A DNA stretch of 64,000 bases from Epithemia pelagica (lineage: Eukaryota; Bacillariophyta; Bacillariophyceae; Surirellales; Surirellaceae). Under the pieces are notes generated by a model. The model was not told where the DNA came from, made no database searches, and worked only from the letters and a program-made list of their open reading frames with translations. The position numbers were made by a program, and so were the translations under genes. How positions within the stretch are numbered: the stretch's first letter is position 1; every line of letters begins with the position of its first letter. The stretch spans positions 1,302,001-1,366,000 of the forward strand of contig OX337234.1 of assembly GCA_946965045.2 (NCBI GenBank), written 5' to 3'. Positions 19,815 through 30,731 of this stretch are shown piece by piece.

Positions 19815-21670
19815 CTCCATAATATCTCTCGATCGGTATCTCAACTATTGGCTTCCTCTCGTTGCGGATGCGGATGAGATCCAGCAATGGATACCTCCTC
19901 CCGATGTTGCATGGTTGCGGCATTGCCATCGATTGTCACCATTCCACTACCAATCGTACTGCCGAAAACGATTTGGAAAGGTTGCGGAGACTCTGGAACC
20001 CTTTTCTTTTCAAGTCGCTGACGCAGAAGACGGTACCAAAGAGAATCACACCCAAAAGACCTGGTATTCGCCTTTTCCAAATGAACCGTTCTTTCTCGGA
20101 AAGGCAGACGTTACAATGGAATATAAGAGCGGACTCTCCCGCACAAATACCGAGATGGATGGTTTTGATTTGCTTTCTAGTGCAAGACGCCATTCAACAT
20201 TCCTGTGGCGAACCTCGCAGCCACGCTTCAAAGACCCAGTCTTCCTGGAACAAGGAGTTGAACAATACTATCAGTTCCTGACTTTAAAAAATGAGAGCAA
20301 CAACCTGTTTCCGCTGATTCCGACCACTCAGATTGAACTTATTTGGCGTACCCACAATGCGTCTTCGGTCGCCAAGTATTGTGAAGACTGCATGGTGATT
20401 CGGGGAGAGCCATTTAGTCCAGATGACTCTTTCAATGATGTTTCATCGGTGGAGAGCGCTTTTCAAGAAACCTGCCGTTTATGGAGGGATACTTACGGGG
20501 AGGATCTCATCGTCGACGAAAGAATGCATCGTGGAGACCCCCCTCCCGAGTTTTATGATCCATTGTGGGATTCAGAGGCTTTGACAATCACAGCCACAAC
20601 AAAAGGCTCAACAAAACTTGCTGGTTCTACCTCGAATGGAAAGCAGAATGTTGGTCTCGACGACAAAGGAACTAACAGTCGCGAGGACATTTTGTGGAAA
20701 CGCGCTCATCCGGTGAATGATACATTTATTCCATATTTTCCCAAACGTAACGGTCTTTTTGTCAATTCAAATCCCCAGAAGGAAGGCTATGTGTTTGGAA
20801 CTGGTATTATTTGGGGTGTTGGATATTATTCGTTCGGGACAAAGGACGCCTATGTGATCCTTCACAGACGACTCGTCAAGGTGGAAGAAAAGTTACAGAA
20901 GGAATACGAACCAAATTGTTGTTCTTGCTTTGTTCGTCCAAAGACGGAAATCGAACATGATATTGTGAGAACGATTGCAATGATTGCCTATTTTGAAGCT
21001 CGACTACTCACCAAAGGACCACAAGTACCACTTGCAGACGATGATATGAAGAAGCGTTGTTTCGGAGCCTTGGAAAGGTATAACCTCGAACATGACACTC
21101 CCTACGTCAATGGATATTGGATGATAACAGGGAATCATCGTGGAAGCGAGGAAAACCAAGACCCAATTGTCCAACAGGCATATCAAGTCGCTGCTTGTAC
21201 GGCAGAAACATTGTAAGTCTTGTTGCACAAAAGGTTTTGTACAACAAGTCGTTCTAACACTAGCTTGGGAATGTGCATTTCCATACTCCGATTCGCAGAG
21301 ACTTCGAAGAGACAGGATATATTGGATGTGTCGGTGGTGGCTGGCGAATGTTGGGTTGCGTACTGTATGAACTTATGAGCTTGCATTAATACGAGAGAAC
21401 CAGTGCTTGCAATGCGTTGCTCCTTCTAGAGTGGATCGGTATCTCGTTGTTAGTTGAAATAATGATTTCTTCTCGTGTATCGAATGGTATTTTGTCGTCA
21501 CTGTATCAATCCAAGTGCTTCTCTTTGTTGCACGAGGGACGTGAATTGTGGCCTTCTATAGAGAGTCCTGGCTTCCAAGGTACAATCACCTAGTATTGCT
21601 TGTCCACGTAAATAGCAGAGAGTGGAGAGAGGTTCTATGAAAATCATCGCCAGCATGTCTCTTAGAATAA

Positions 21671-22020
21671 CATTTGTTCACTGGGAATCTCTGAGCAACA
21701 GATCCTCCACTGCTTGAGTTTTCTGCAGGCGGTTTGGGAAGCAATGGCGCTCACGGAGGCGATGGTGGGGAGGTTGGCTTGTATGTGGTACAAGATGATG
21801 TCTATTTGTTAATGCGTGTGGAGGCCTGCCACCCCAAAGATACATTGGCCAATCCACGTACTGCAGGAGGGATGGGAGGATTGGCTGGTAGACACGGAAA
21901 AGGAGGGATAGGAGGACGCGGCGGTCGTGATGGGAGCTCCTATTCTTGGACGACTACACATGAAACAAAGACGCAGTATCACTGTAACCCTGGTGGTTGT
22001 CAAGGGCAAAATGGATCAGT
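21671..22020 (+). pseudogene. Partial duplicate of the DnaJ gene (intron end plus start of exon 3)
   Basis: The stretch matches about 24914-25280: first the end of the second DnaJ intron (GGAATCTCTGAGCAA... up to TTTTCTGCAG), then exon-3 coding sequence from GLGSNGA through DDVYLLMRVE and GRHGKGGIGGRGGR. The copy lacks a short in-frame segment present in the original (around 25205-25215). Similarity ends abruptly near 22020 (GGGCAAAATGGATCAG). There is no J domain or continuation, so it is a truncated, DNA-level duplicate. The flank 21390-21670 shows no gene. Confidence 0.8.
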
Positions 22021-22035
22021 TTGGGAACGAACTTG

Positions 22036-23643
22036 TCAGTCAACAAAATTACTAGTTCTTCTACCTGGTACCTCAAACCCACCGCGTTGGAGCTTGTCTT
22101 GTGTTGATGGGGGTTGGCCGTCATGAAAGCTTTCCAAAACGGCCTCAGTCAATGGCAATGGATCGTTGTACCGATAATAGTTCTGGAAACTGGAGAAGGT
22201 TGCAAGGCCCCTTTGACGCTCAGCTTGTTGGGACCGCTCATCTTCTGCTACTACATCAATCGAAGGATATGCACGCTTGGTTCCGTATGTCGTTTTTGAA
22301 TTGGGCCTGGCTTTCGATTTATTCGTTCCCTGTGGACGTACGCGAGCGCTTTTTTTGGTAACGACGTTTTGCACTTGAGAATCAAGTGAATCCCCAATAC
22401 ACAAGCCTATGTCCAGAAATTCCTCTTCAGTGAGATCATTCCTAGCAGAAAGTTTGTGTAGCCATGTTATAACGCATATCATACGTCCGGGTTCAATTTC
22501 GCGATGCGAGAGATAGGCCTTGCTTTGTCTTGGAAAATGTATCAACACATGAAGACATAGACCGTCGCACAGTACAGAATATATCACTTGAGGAAGCTGT
22601 TTGTCCTTCCGTAGTAGAGCCTGTGACTTGGCAAGTGACTCAGCAAGAAGTTGCGACTTACAGTCCATTGCTGAATGTTTCAATTCCATTGCCTGCTTTA
22701 TTTCAATATGATAAGCACAATGAAGAAAGGCTTGATTTGAATCTCCCGCAAATGACTTGTGGCAGACGACGGCATCACTTTTTATCGAAAGCTGATGCGA
22801 GGTGCCAGTTCCTCCTGAATTCTCAGGTTTCCCCGCTAAACACAGGTATTCGTTGCACACTTCAACCGAGACAATAACGGCATTCATACCCACAACATTA
22901 CAGACTCTCATGTTACTCTCAGCCCCTTCTAGTTCTTGTACAAGGCCACCCAATAAATGCAAAAAGAGAGCTTGAACTTCTGACTCCACCAACATTTGGG
23001 TTCTTAGTACATGTTGTATCATCTCAAGTCGCAGGGGGTGGTTGGCAAGGTTCCCAGCTTCAATACCAAGGAGTTGGCAGAATTCTTCATCGACCAAGCA
23101 TGGATCGCCCTGATGAACTACACCAGAGATGAGAGGATTGTGCCCGCACGAAAATCGTTGGCACTCAATCATTGTTTCACCATGACGGAACATCATAAAG
23201 TGAACCGAATCACCATCCAACTCATTTATGGTTCTTGTACTGAACAGTGCGTTCGAAGTAAGCGTTTCATAGGACTGCTCTAATCCATTGGTGGAATAGC
23301 CGGAGGGGTCCAATGATCTTGGGGTTTTGTATTGTTCCTCAAACAGAGAACGCGCAAGGAGAAGGTCCGTTTCTCGTGGACTGATTGTTAATTTCGAAAG
23401 TGTCTGTAGCTTGCGCAGGGCCTCGGTTTGGGCAATGAGTTTGGCAAGATATACCGCCCCTTTCTTCAGTTCATTGAGAACCTTTTCCTTGTTATGTTTC
23501 GAATCCAGAATCTGCTGCAAATCATCCTTTGTGAATTCTTGTTGAACACTTGTCGGCAAACCGTCGTACGCAGCGTTGACCTCATCCTCGTACTCAACTG
23601 CCGGGAGGAGACCCAAAAGTCGTGCCGCCGGGGAAAAGGCCAT
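22036..23643 (-). CDS. Unrecognised protein with nuclease-like motif set
   Basis: 535 aa from the ATG at 23643. No named family is recognised. The N-terminal third is helical and charged (KLIAQTEALRKLQTLSKL). In the middle, SDAVVCH (Asp about 290), HIEIKQ (Glu and Lys about 313 and 315) and KSQLLAESLAKSQ follow at spacings like the PD...ExK...Q core of restriction-like nuclease domains found in many protist proteins, then SVLCDGLCLHVLIHF, a likely beta strand pair. The C-terminus is basic and disordered (KKSARVRPQGTNKSKARP). It is divergent from the DnaJ gene with 372 bp between starts, so the two may share a promoter. The nuclease assignment is inference from motif layout only. Confidence 0.6.
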   Translation of the reverse strand: MAFSPAARLLGLLPAVEYEDEVNAAYDGLPTSVQQEFTKDDLQQILDSKHNKEKVLNELKKGAVYLAKLIAQTEALRKLQTLSKLTISPRETDLLLARSLFEEQYKTPRSLDPSGYSTNGLEQSYETLTSNALFSTRTINELDGDSVHFMMFRHGETMIECQRFSCGHNPLISGVVHQGDPCLVDEEFCQLLGIEAGNLANHPLRLEMIQHVLRTQMLVESEVQALFLHLLGGLVQELEGAESNMRVCNVVGMNAVIVSVEVCNEYLCLAGKPENSGGTGTSHQLSIKSDAVVCHKSFAGDSNQAFLHCAYHIEIKQAMELKHSAMDCKSQLLAESLAKSQALLRKDKQLPQVIYSVLCDGLCLHVLIHFPRQSKAYLSHREIEPGRMICVITWLHKLSARNDLTEEEFLDIGLCIGDSLDSQVQNVVTKKSARVRPQGTNKSKARPNSKTTYGTKRAYPSIDVVAEDERSQQAERQRGLATFSSFQNYYRYNDPLPLTEAVLESFHDGQPPSTQDKLQRGGFEVPGRRTSNFVD

Positions 23644-24015
23644 GCTCAATCAACCAGAGCAGAAGAGGAGGGGAAAAAAGGAGAAAAAAGAAGACAAGAA
23701 GAAGAAGACAAAAAGGAAGAATATTAGTGAAAGCTCGAGTCGCGCGCGGTTTGCGCTTGCACGTCTCGAGCGGTTCGGAAGAAGATCTATACAGACACGA
23801 CACAACAACAACACGGCAACAAAACAAAGGTAACTAAACCAAAAAGGCAACCCGTAATCAACATGTTTCATATCCAAAAGACCCAATCGCACCTTCTTCT
23901 GCCACAATCATCTAGAAGGCAGAACGAGAACGACTTCACCGCTCCTGGAAGATAAATCCACGGGCAACCATATCACCGATATACACAATCGCGGTAATAT
24001 ATCACGGCAATAACC
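23644..24015. promoter_or_regulatory. Shared intergenic promoter region
   Basis: 372 bp lie between two divergent starts. A purine-rich GGAAAAAAGGAGAAAAAAGAAG tract follows the minus-strand start (about 23670-23720). No clear TATA box is seen. Bidirectional use is inferred from the arrangement. Confidence 0.4.
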
Positions 24016-27000
24016 ATGAACGAAGACGACAATGCATATGAAATATTGGGAGTTCCGAGAACGGCCACGAGGGCGGAAATCAAAATGGCCTATATCAAGT
24101 TGTGTCGGGAATTTCATCCTGACCGCGGAACCTCTGAAAAGGACATACAAAGACGCACTTTGAAAATGTTTGCCTTCAATGCCGCCAAAGATATCTTGAT
24201 GGATGAAGCAAAACGCAAGGAACATGATGAATTTTTGAACGATCGTGAACAAGGGGGCACAGGAGATCGTCATGAACAAGGACAAGGCTTTGCCGACACA
24301 TCTGAGAATCCAACCTTTCGGCGGCCCAAACCACGTCCTTCAGGGCTGGGTGTGCCCTACACCTGTTCGGAAACCACGTGTTATACTTGTTACACCGATG
24401 GCATGGATGGCGAAGATGCTATTGATGGACGCAGAGGAAGTGATGGAGATTGGAAAGGAGGTCATGGCACGGACGGTTCCGATGCATCCCCGGCCAGTGA
24501 AGGAGCACACGCTAGAGATATGGAAATTCGCATGCGAGTGGGAGTCCACGAGGGAGGATACTTTGAAGTTGACATTCAACATTTTCGTGGAATGGGAGAA
24601 ATTGTCGATTTGTCTCGCTCCGACAATTTCAAATCGATTCCACTCAAGGCCTTTGGAACACTTGATTGGTCCGCAAAGGGGGGAAAAGGAGGAAATGGCG
24701 GCCGCGGAGGGGATGGCGGCAACGGTATGTTCACTTTCCAGTCATTTGTATCATGGCCAGGTACATGCACTCTTCTGACAAACTTCGTATTCGTTGTCTT
24801 TGCACCTTAAGGAGCCCCTGGCTATAACGGACGAGATGCCACCCGATATTCTAGCGGTACAAACGGCGGGCCGGGAGGGAATGGAGGGGATGGTAAGATT
24901 TTTGTACATTTGTTTACTAGGAATCTCTGAGCAATAGATTCTCTACTGCATAAGCTAACCAATTTTTCTGTAGGCGGTTTGGGAAGCAATGGCGCTCGCG
25001 GCGGCAATGGTGGGAAAGTTGACTTATACCTGGAACAAGATGATGTTTATTTGTTAATGCGTGTGGAGGGCTGTCATCCCCAAGAAACATTGGCCAATCC
25101 ACGCACTGCCGGAGGAATCGGAGGCATGGCTGGTAGACACGGGAAAGGAGGGATAGGAGGGCGCGGTGGTCGTGGCGGAAGCTCCTATTCATGGACGACT
25201 ACCTCATATCATACATCGCATGAGACAAAGACACACTATCACAGTAACCCTGGTGGTCGTCAAGGGCCAAATGGATCAGGTGGCTATACACCTACTCGCA
25301 TTTTGCACAACGGAGAGGATGGCACACATGGAAAATTTACCATTAAAGTCAGCCAAGGGAATGGAGCTATATTCAAATACGAATCGCGCTACAATTTGCG
25401 ATTTACATCTTTCTCGAGTGAACGTCTGTCCGAAATGATTGCCCCCCGAACGTTCGAATTTGGAGAAAACGTTATGGTGTCTCATCTTAAAGTTGTCAAT
25501 ACGGGAGGTATGCCAAGTCCCAACCAACGAGTCATGCTTTCATTTGGGCCAACATCGGGTTTAGATTGTGACAAATCTGGTCGCTTGTTCTTGGCTGCTC
25601 ATACTAATGTTCGGCCTGGAGACAACGGCCTTGCAGAAGAAGGACATATGGAGTTTAGTTGCCCTTATCCCTCGTCGGTGACGTCCTCGGCGGGAGATGA
25701 GGTCGCCCGCCGACCTAGTAATGTCCCGGATTTTGATCCAATCAGGGAAGAAGCTCGCATCTGCTTCATGGCCTATCAATTGGGCCATGAGAACAATGCC
25801 ACTGATGTCGCGCAAATTTCTGATTTCCAAGCGCGCTATCTTGATTTTCAGGAGCAAGATACAGTTGTTTACAAAGCCTATCCGATCGAAAACCCCTATG
25901 GAATACAAGGCTTTCGATCGTTGGCTCCCATGGAAACTTCTATTTTGGAATTTCCTATTCGAAGTACTACTCATCAGAGTTTAGGAGAAGATTCGGCGAC
26001 AGGACGGGTTTTAGTTGTCCAAATTTACTACGCAGACAATCAACGATACGAAATCCCAATCGAGAACATTTGTGTGCGTGCTGAAAATGGCAGGACCGTG
26101 GATGTTAATCCTGCCATGTCACTTGTTGGCAAGGGATATCGCTATCAAATTCGGAATCTTCCTGCAGGCCGAGACTTTGTCGTTCGAGTCTCTTTCAAGC
26201 TCAACGACAAGAACATTGAAGTATCGGAAAAGGCGGGTTTGCAATTTGATATGTACCTTCAAAAGATACCCCAGTTGCAGCATACTGGCGAAACTGAAGA
26301 GACTACACGGAAACAGTTGGTTCAAAGGCGCTTGTTTGTCGCAAGTTGCCAACCTCGTTTCTCCTCGCATAAGCAGGAAAGGGATGTCCTTTTGGTCACC
26401 ACCACAAGCACAACCTCCCATCAGGTACGGGCTTGGAAAGCCTTGTTGTCGCGTTTGGGTTTGAACATGCAGCACTATTCTCTATCTCGGTACGGTCACT
26501 TGAATCCGCAACAAGAAGTAGAAGGTGAGACCTTTGGCAAAGCCTTGGAGAAGAAACTAGTCATTTTGTTGAACGACGAGTTTGTTCCCAACCCAAACGC
26601 GGCTGGACATGAACGGCATTTTAAGTGTCGCCCGTCAAAGCTCTTCAAAAGCACTTTGGATCATCCAGAGTCGGCGAGATTCCTTTTCGTGGGAGGAAAC
26701 TTGAACAGTACCAGTAACTCGGACATGGAACATTTATCTCCTCGATTCTCCGTTTACCATACACGACAAGTTCCTCATTCCAAATACAGCAACATGAAGG
26801 AAGGTGTCGCCGCTCTACGCACACGTGTGGCTCACGAAAGGGCAAATGGCTTTGTTGCGAGTGGTGATCAGTGTCGGGAAGGCCCTCGTACCTTCGAAGT
26901 TTGTCTCAAAGCCAAGATGCTTCTGACGCCATCCAGTAAACGCATTGCGCGAACGGCTAACATTCGAGCCAAACGTCTCGAGCGCGTGCTTCGTGCCCAA

Positions 27001-28224
27001 GATCCTCTCCGGCCGTACAACGTGACGGTTATGCCCCAAAGTACATCGACACAAGATAGGAAAGGTCCTTTTCAACCACGCCAAATGGGACGTTTACTGG
27101 TTTCTGTCGGACCTCCGCGATTCCAAAACACTCTTGCTGTTGTTGAAGAGAGTGGAAAGGGCCAGTTGGCTGCGCCAAAAGCAATTGAAACTGCTTCAAT
27201 GGCCTATGCAGTCTTTTACGACTCCTCTTTGGATACAAAGTTACATCATTACTGCCGTTGTCTCTCAGCTGCTTCTCCTCAAGACACAGCCAATGAAGAA
27301 TTGTTGACGGTAGTGAAAGATTGTTTGGTAGGAGATTTTGTGGCGGAACTGTCTGACTATCACCATGGTCGCTTCAATGTTGTTGCTGAAAAAACGCACA
27401 GAACGACAAGCTCTGATGCAGGGGATTCCAAGAAAGCTGGGACGAGTGGCACCGCAACAAAGGAGGCAGATGGCCCATCCATATGGGATCGATCTCCCAC
27501 TCTCAAAGGCCTTCGCCGTTGCGAAGCTTTGAATACAATCTTGCTGGGATCAAAGCGCCAGACGGAAAGACACGGCAAGAACAATGAAACAGGACATTTG
27601 ACCGAGTTGGTGACTCGGCATTTGTCCTTGTTGATGGGTGCTCTCGAAAGTGTGGCTTGGACAAAGGATTTACGACCATGGTGGAATCCCTTGAGTCGGA
27701 AGCATCGGGAACGTCGGCAAATGATTGAAGTTCTTCGCGCCTTGAAAGATCATTGGGAGGACGTTTTGGACGATGATATGGTTGAGGAGCAACACAAATG
27801 CTTGGACATTCAAGCAAAGGAACTCTTGCAAGAACGAAAGGATACCAAATATATCATGCTGGGCATTCGTGGCCGATGGCGTGCTGCATTGGCAACGTTA
27901 CATTCACCTTGGAATAAAACCACTTATCCCCAAGATGATTGCTTTCGTGGTGCGAGTCTTCGCGTCCGTCGCGAGTGGGAACTTTGCCGAGGCACAAACG
28001 ACAAGAGCAATCGCGGTGCTGGTGTAGTCAGCAACGATCACAGCAACCGTAGCAGCAAGATCTGTGTCAGTCCCAAGGTGAAAAAGTTTGTCCCCGCCTC
28101 AGTGACGCCGATGCAGCGGTCGTTGGCCCAAAAGGCAAGTCGCCGTGATCAAGATTATCGCCAGAGCATTCAAGCTGCAATGGAAGCAGAGTATGAACTT
28201 TACGTCCGACAAGAGGATGAATGA
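24016..28224 (+). CDS. Large DnaJ-domain protein with collagen-like Gly repeats
   Basis: Exons 24016-24724, 24812-24892 and 24974-28224 join in frame through GTATGT...AAG and GTAAGA...TAG introns (87 and 81 bp), giving 1346 aa. A J domain fills residues 5-75 with the HPD motif at 34-36, so it should stimulate an Hsp70. Two Gly-rich collagen-like blocks follow (GGKGGNGGRGGDGG and GRHGKGGIGGRGGRGG), separated by a beta-type segment. The rest (about 400-1346) is a large region with NTGGMPSPNQ and beta-sandwich-like stretches, then a basic helical tail; I recognise no domain there. There is no zinc-finger or CTD of classical DnaJ type. A partial copy lies at 21671-22020. Convergent with CCT2. Confidence 0.85.
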
Positions 28225-28617
28225 ACGAGGCGAGAATATTTCCACGGTCTCAGAATGAATCATGGCTTTAATGGATTCACCTTTACTTGAAACCTGATTG
28301 CGTAAGGTAATAGCTTGTTGTTCAAATCTTGTTTGTTGTCCTTGTCGTCCTCTTTCAAAGTCTGGAGGCATTTGTGATTCGGGCAGGCCATTAAACTTAA
28401 CTGGAGCTGGAGGCGCTGTCGGCAGTTGCAGCCATGTCCTTTTGCCCGTCCGACGTCATCTGCTTTCCCGACTACATCTTGTGGTTGTACCCACTACTAC
28501 TCCACAAAATTTCCAACAATGCGATCCTACAATACAAAGACTGCAGACATGACAATAACGTTCCAGAACGTGCGATCACACGTCATTCCTTAGAGAGCAG
28601 TACAAGCTTATAGCATC
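28225..28617. other. Convergent 3' region between the DnaJ gene and CCT2
   Basis: 393 bp between two stop codons facing each other. It should hold both 3' UTRs. No ORF or repeat of note is seen. Confidence 0.5.
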
Positions 28618-30393
28618 CTAGTATCCGTATTCTTCTCGTCGTCGCGGAGCCGCCTTAATGATATCGTCGACACGGAGAATCATTTCGGCCGCTTCCGATG
28701 CGCTCGTGAGGGAGTACATTTTGGATGCGTACGATTCCCGAATACCCAATTCTTCCATATCTCCTGTGGTACCTTTTGCCATGTCCAGACCAGCTGTGCA
28801 ACTAGACTGGTCGGCCTTTTCGGCAGCGGCATGAAGGGCTCGGAGCTGTGTCACCAATTCGGCCGCATCGTATCCTCCATTGTCGGCCACAATGGCTGGG
28901 ATTTGTCGGAGTGCTCGAGCAAAAGCTTCCATCGCCAGTGCCTTTTTCCCGGGTGTTTCGGCGGCTGCCTTTTCGACTGCGGCAGCCATGGCGATTTCGG
29001 TACAACCACCTCCGTACACTGTGCGTGGATCTTTGACCGTGGAAACAAGAATGGCCAAAGCATCATGCAAGGATCTCTCGGCTTCGTCCAGCACATGCGT
29101 TGAAGCACCTCGCAAAACAATGCTACAGGCTTCTCCTGATTTGCAACCCGAGAACCGCAATACTTTGTCTTCTCCAATCATGACTTGCTCAATCAAGTCA
29201 CATTCCCCCAATACCACTTGATCCGGTGCATCAAAGGTACTCACCACATCACCACCAAGGACAGCCGACAAGCGCTCTACTCCATCAAAGTCAGCGTGTT
29301 CAATCGCCATGATGCCGCGTTCGGCAAAGATGGACTCGGGTAGATTGTAAATAAGCTGTCGATTGATGAAGCAATTCATTCCTGGATGCGCCAAGATTTT
29401 GTCCACCTTTTGCCGCATTTTGGCCTTTTCCGCAACTTCAATGGCCGCAACCTTATCAATGGAATCCACCTTGACGCGGGAGCCGTAGATTTTGATCTTA
29501 TCCGTATCCATGGAGGTGTTGGCAATGAGAATTTTGGCCTTTTCGACCCGTCGCGGTTGGCCGGTTCCTGGTACCTTGTCCAACAAAAATCCAGATTCCA
29601 GATAGGAATCCTTGAGCGACCCACCTGCTTTCTTCAAAACTTGAATGTGTTCCAGATTGTTGCTCCCCTTGAGCCGCATTACGGCATCCACGGCCAATTT
29701 CGCAAACTGCTCCTTTTCATAGGTTAACAACTTGCTGGACAATGTCGTGGAGGCAATCTGTAACAATTTGGAACGAAAGGATTCTTCGTCATTCTCATCT
29801 TTATTGCGAATAGCAGTGGCTTGGTCCAACAATGCCTGGAGTGCATGTTGTCTCGCCAATCGCCATCCATAACAAATGGTTTGTGGATGAATATGCTGTT
29901 GGTTCATGAGTTGTTCAGCTTCTCGCAACAGCTCACCGGCCAATACAGCCACACTGGTAGTTCCATCTCCCACTTGATCGTCTTGTACCTTGGCCAGATC
30001 CACCAAGATTTTGGCGGCCGCATTGTCGACGGGCACCTGTCGAAGAATGGTGGCTCCGTCATTGGTCACCGATACACTCTGGTCGTGAGGATCCACCTTT
30101 TGCAAGATCTTGTCCAATCCCTTGGGACCCAATGTCGTTTTTACCAAATCCGAAATGGCAATGGCACCCACAATCGAAGACAATCGCGCATTTTCACCCT
30201 GTCGTACAACGAGACAACAGGCACAACATGGTCAGTCAGTCCAACAAACGAATGAGACTCGGTGTTCCGAAGAATACAATCCAGTAGAATCTTGGAATAG
30301 ATCTCGAGAGAGATCAGCACAAAGCGCTTTCTAGAGCAACACGAAACGAACCTTATCAATGGAAGTTCCCTCGGATACAAACGCAGTCTCCAT
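28618..30393 (-). CDS. CCT2: T-complex protein 1 subunit beta (CCT-beta)
   Basis: Exon 1 is 30352-30393 (14 codons, [14 protein letters not shown]) and exon 2 is 30198-28618, joined in phase 0 across a 153-bp intron (GTTCGT...CAG). The junction yields [20 protein letters not shown], the normal CCT-beta start, which a single-exon call would lose. The rest matches the family throughout: [18 protein letters not shown] and [10 protein letters not shown] (nucleotide binding and ATPase), LNRQ-like [29 protein letters not shown], and C-terminal [15 protein letters not shown]. About 540 aa, the family length. It is one of eight subunits of the cytosolic chaperonin that folds actin and tubulin. Confidence 0.97.
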
Positions 30394-30731
30394 CTTGGTA
30401 TTGCTCTATTGGTCTTTCGTCGTCGCTGGATGGGAAGATTGGCGGCGTCGAAAACGAAGCGAGATGAATGATGCAGTAACATGATCGCTTATGGGTCGCT
30501 TTAATATTCGGTCGCTGAACGACGAACTAGCACAACTTTCTTGGTTCGCCATAGACTAGGAGAAGGAGTTTGTCAATGTTCAGGCTCCAAACAACACCAT
30601 GTAACCCCCCACCACCACCATGGATGGCAATTGCCTGATTATAAGTAGCACTCGTGTCTCTTTGCGAAGGAGATGCTCTCATGCAAAAGGGAGAACGGAA
30701 CAGAAAGTGATCCGGCACGCACAACCTTCCG
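30394..30731. other. Intergenic region upstream of CCT2
   Basis: 338 bp between the ECH1-like stop and the CCT2 start on the same strand. It should hold the CCT2 promoter. No other feature is seen. Confidence 0.45.

Larger units (their letters stand above)
13599..21389 (+). pseudogene. DUF1399/GRDP-type gene interrupted by a copia element
   Basis: Coding pieces are 13599-13786, 19815-21212 and 21299-21389. Removing the copia element and one 5-bp target copy joins the first two in frame with no stop. A canonical intron (GTAAGT at 21213, CAG ending at 21298) leads to a last exon ending VGGGWRMLGCVLYELMSLH and TAA. The uninterrupted protein would be 558 aa. DUF1399 landmarks are IPPPDVAWLRHCHRLSP at the second piece's start and IPTTQIELIWRTHNASSV later. 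Plant GRDP proteins pair this domain with Gly-rich tails and have been linked to growth and stress; the role here is unknown. As sequenced the gene is disrupted, because the first piece runs into LTR sequence and stops. A heterozygous intact allele is possible. Confidence 0.75.
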
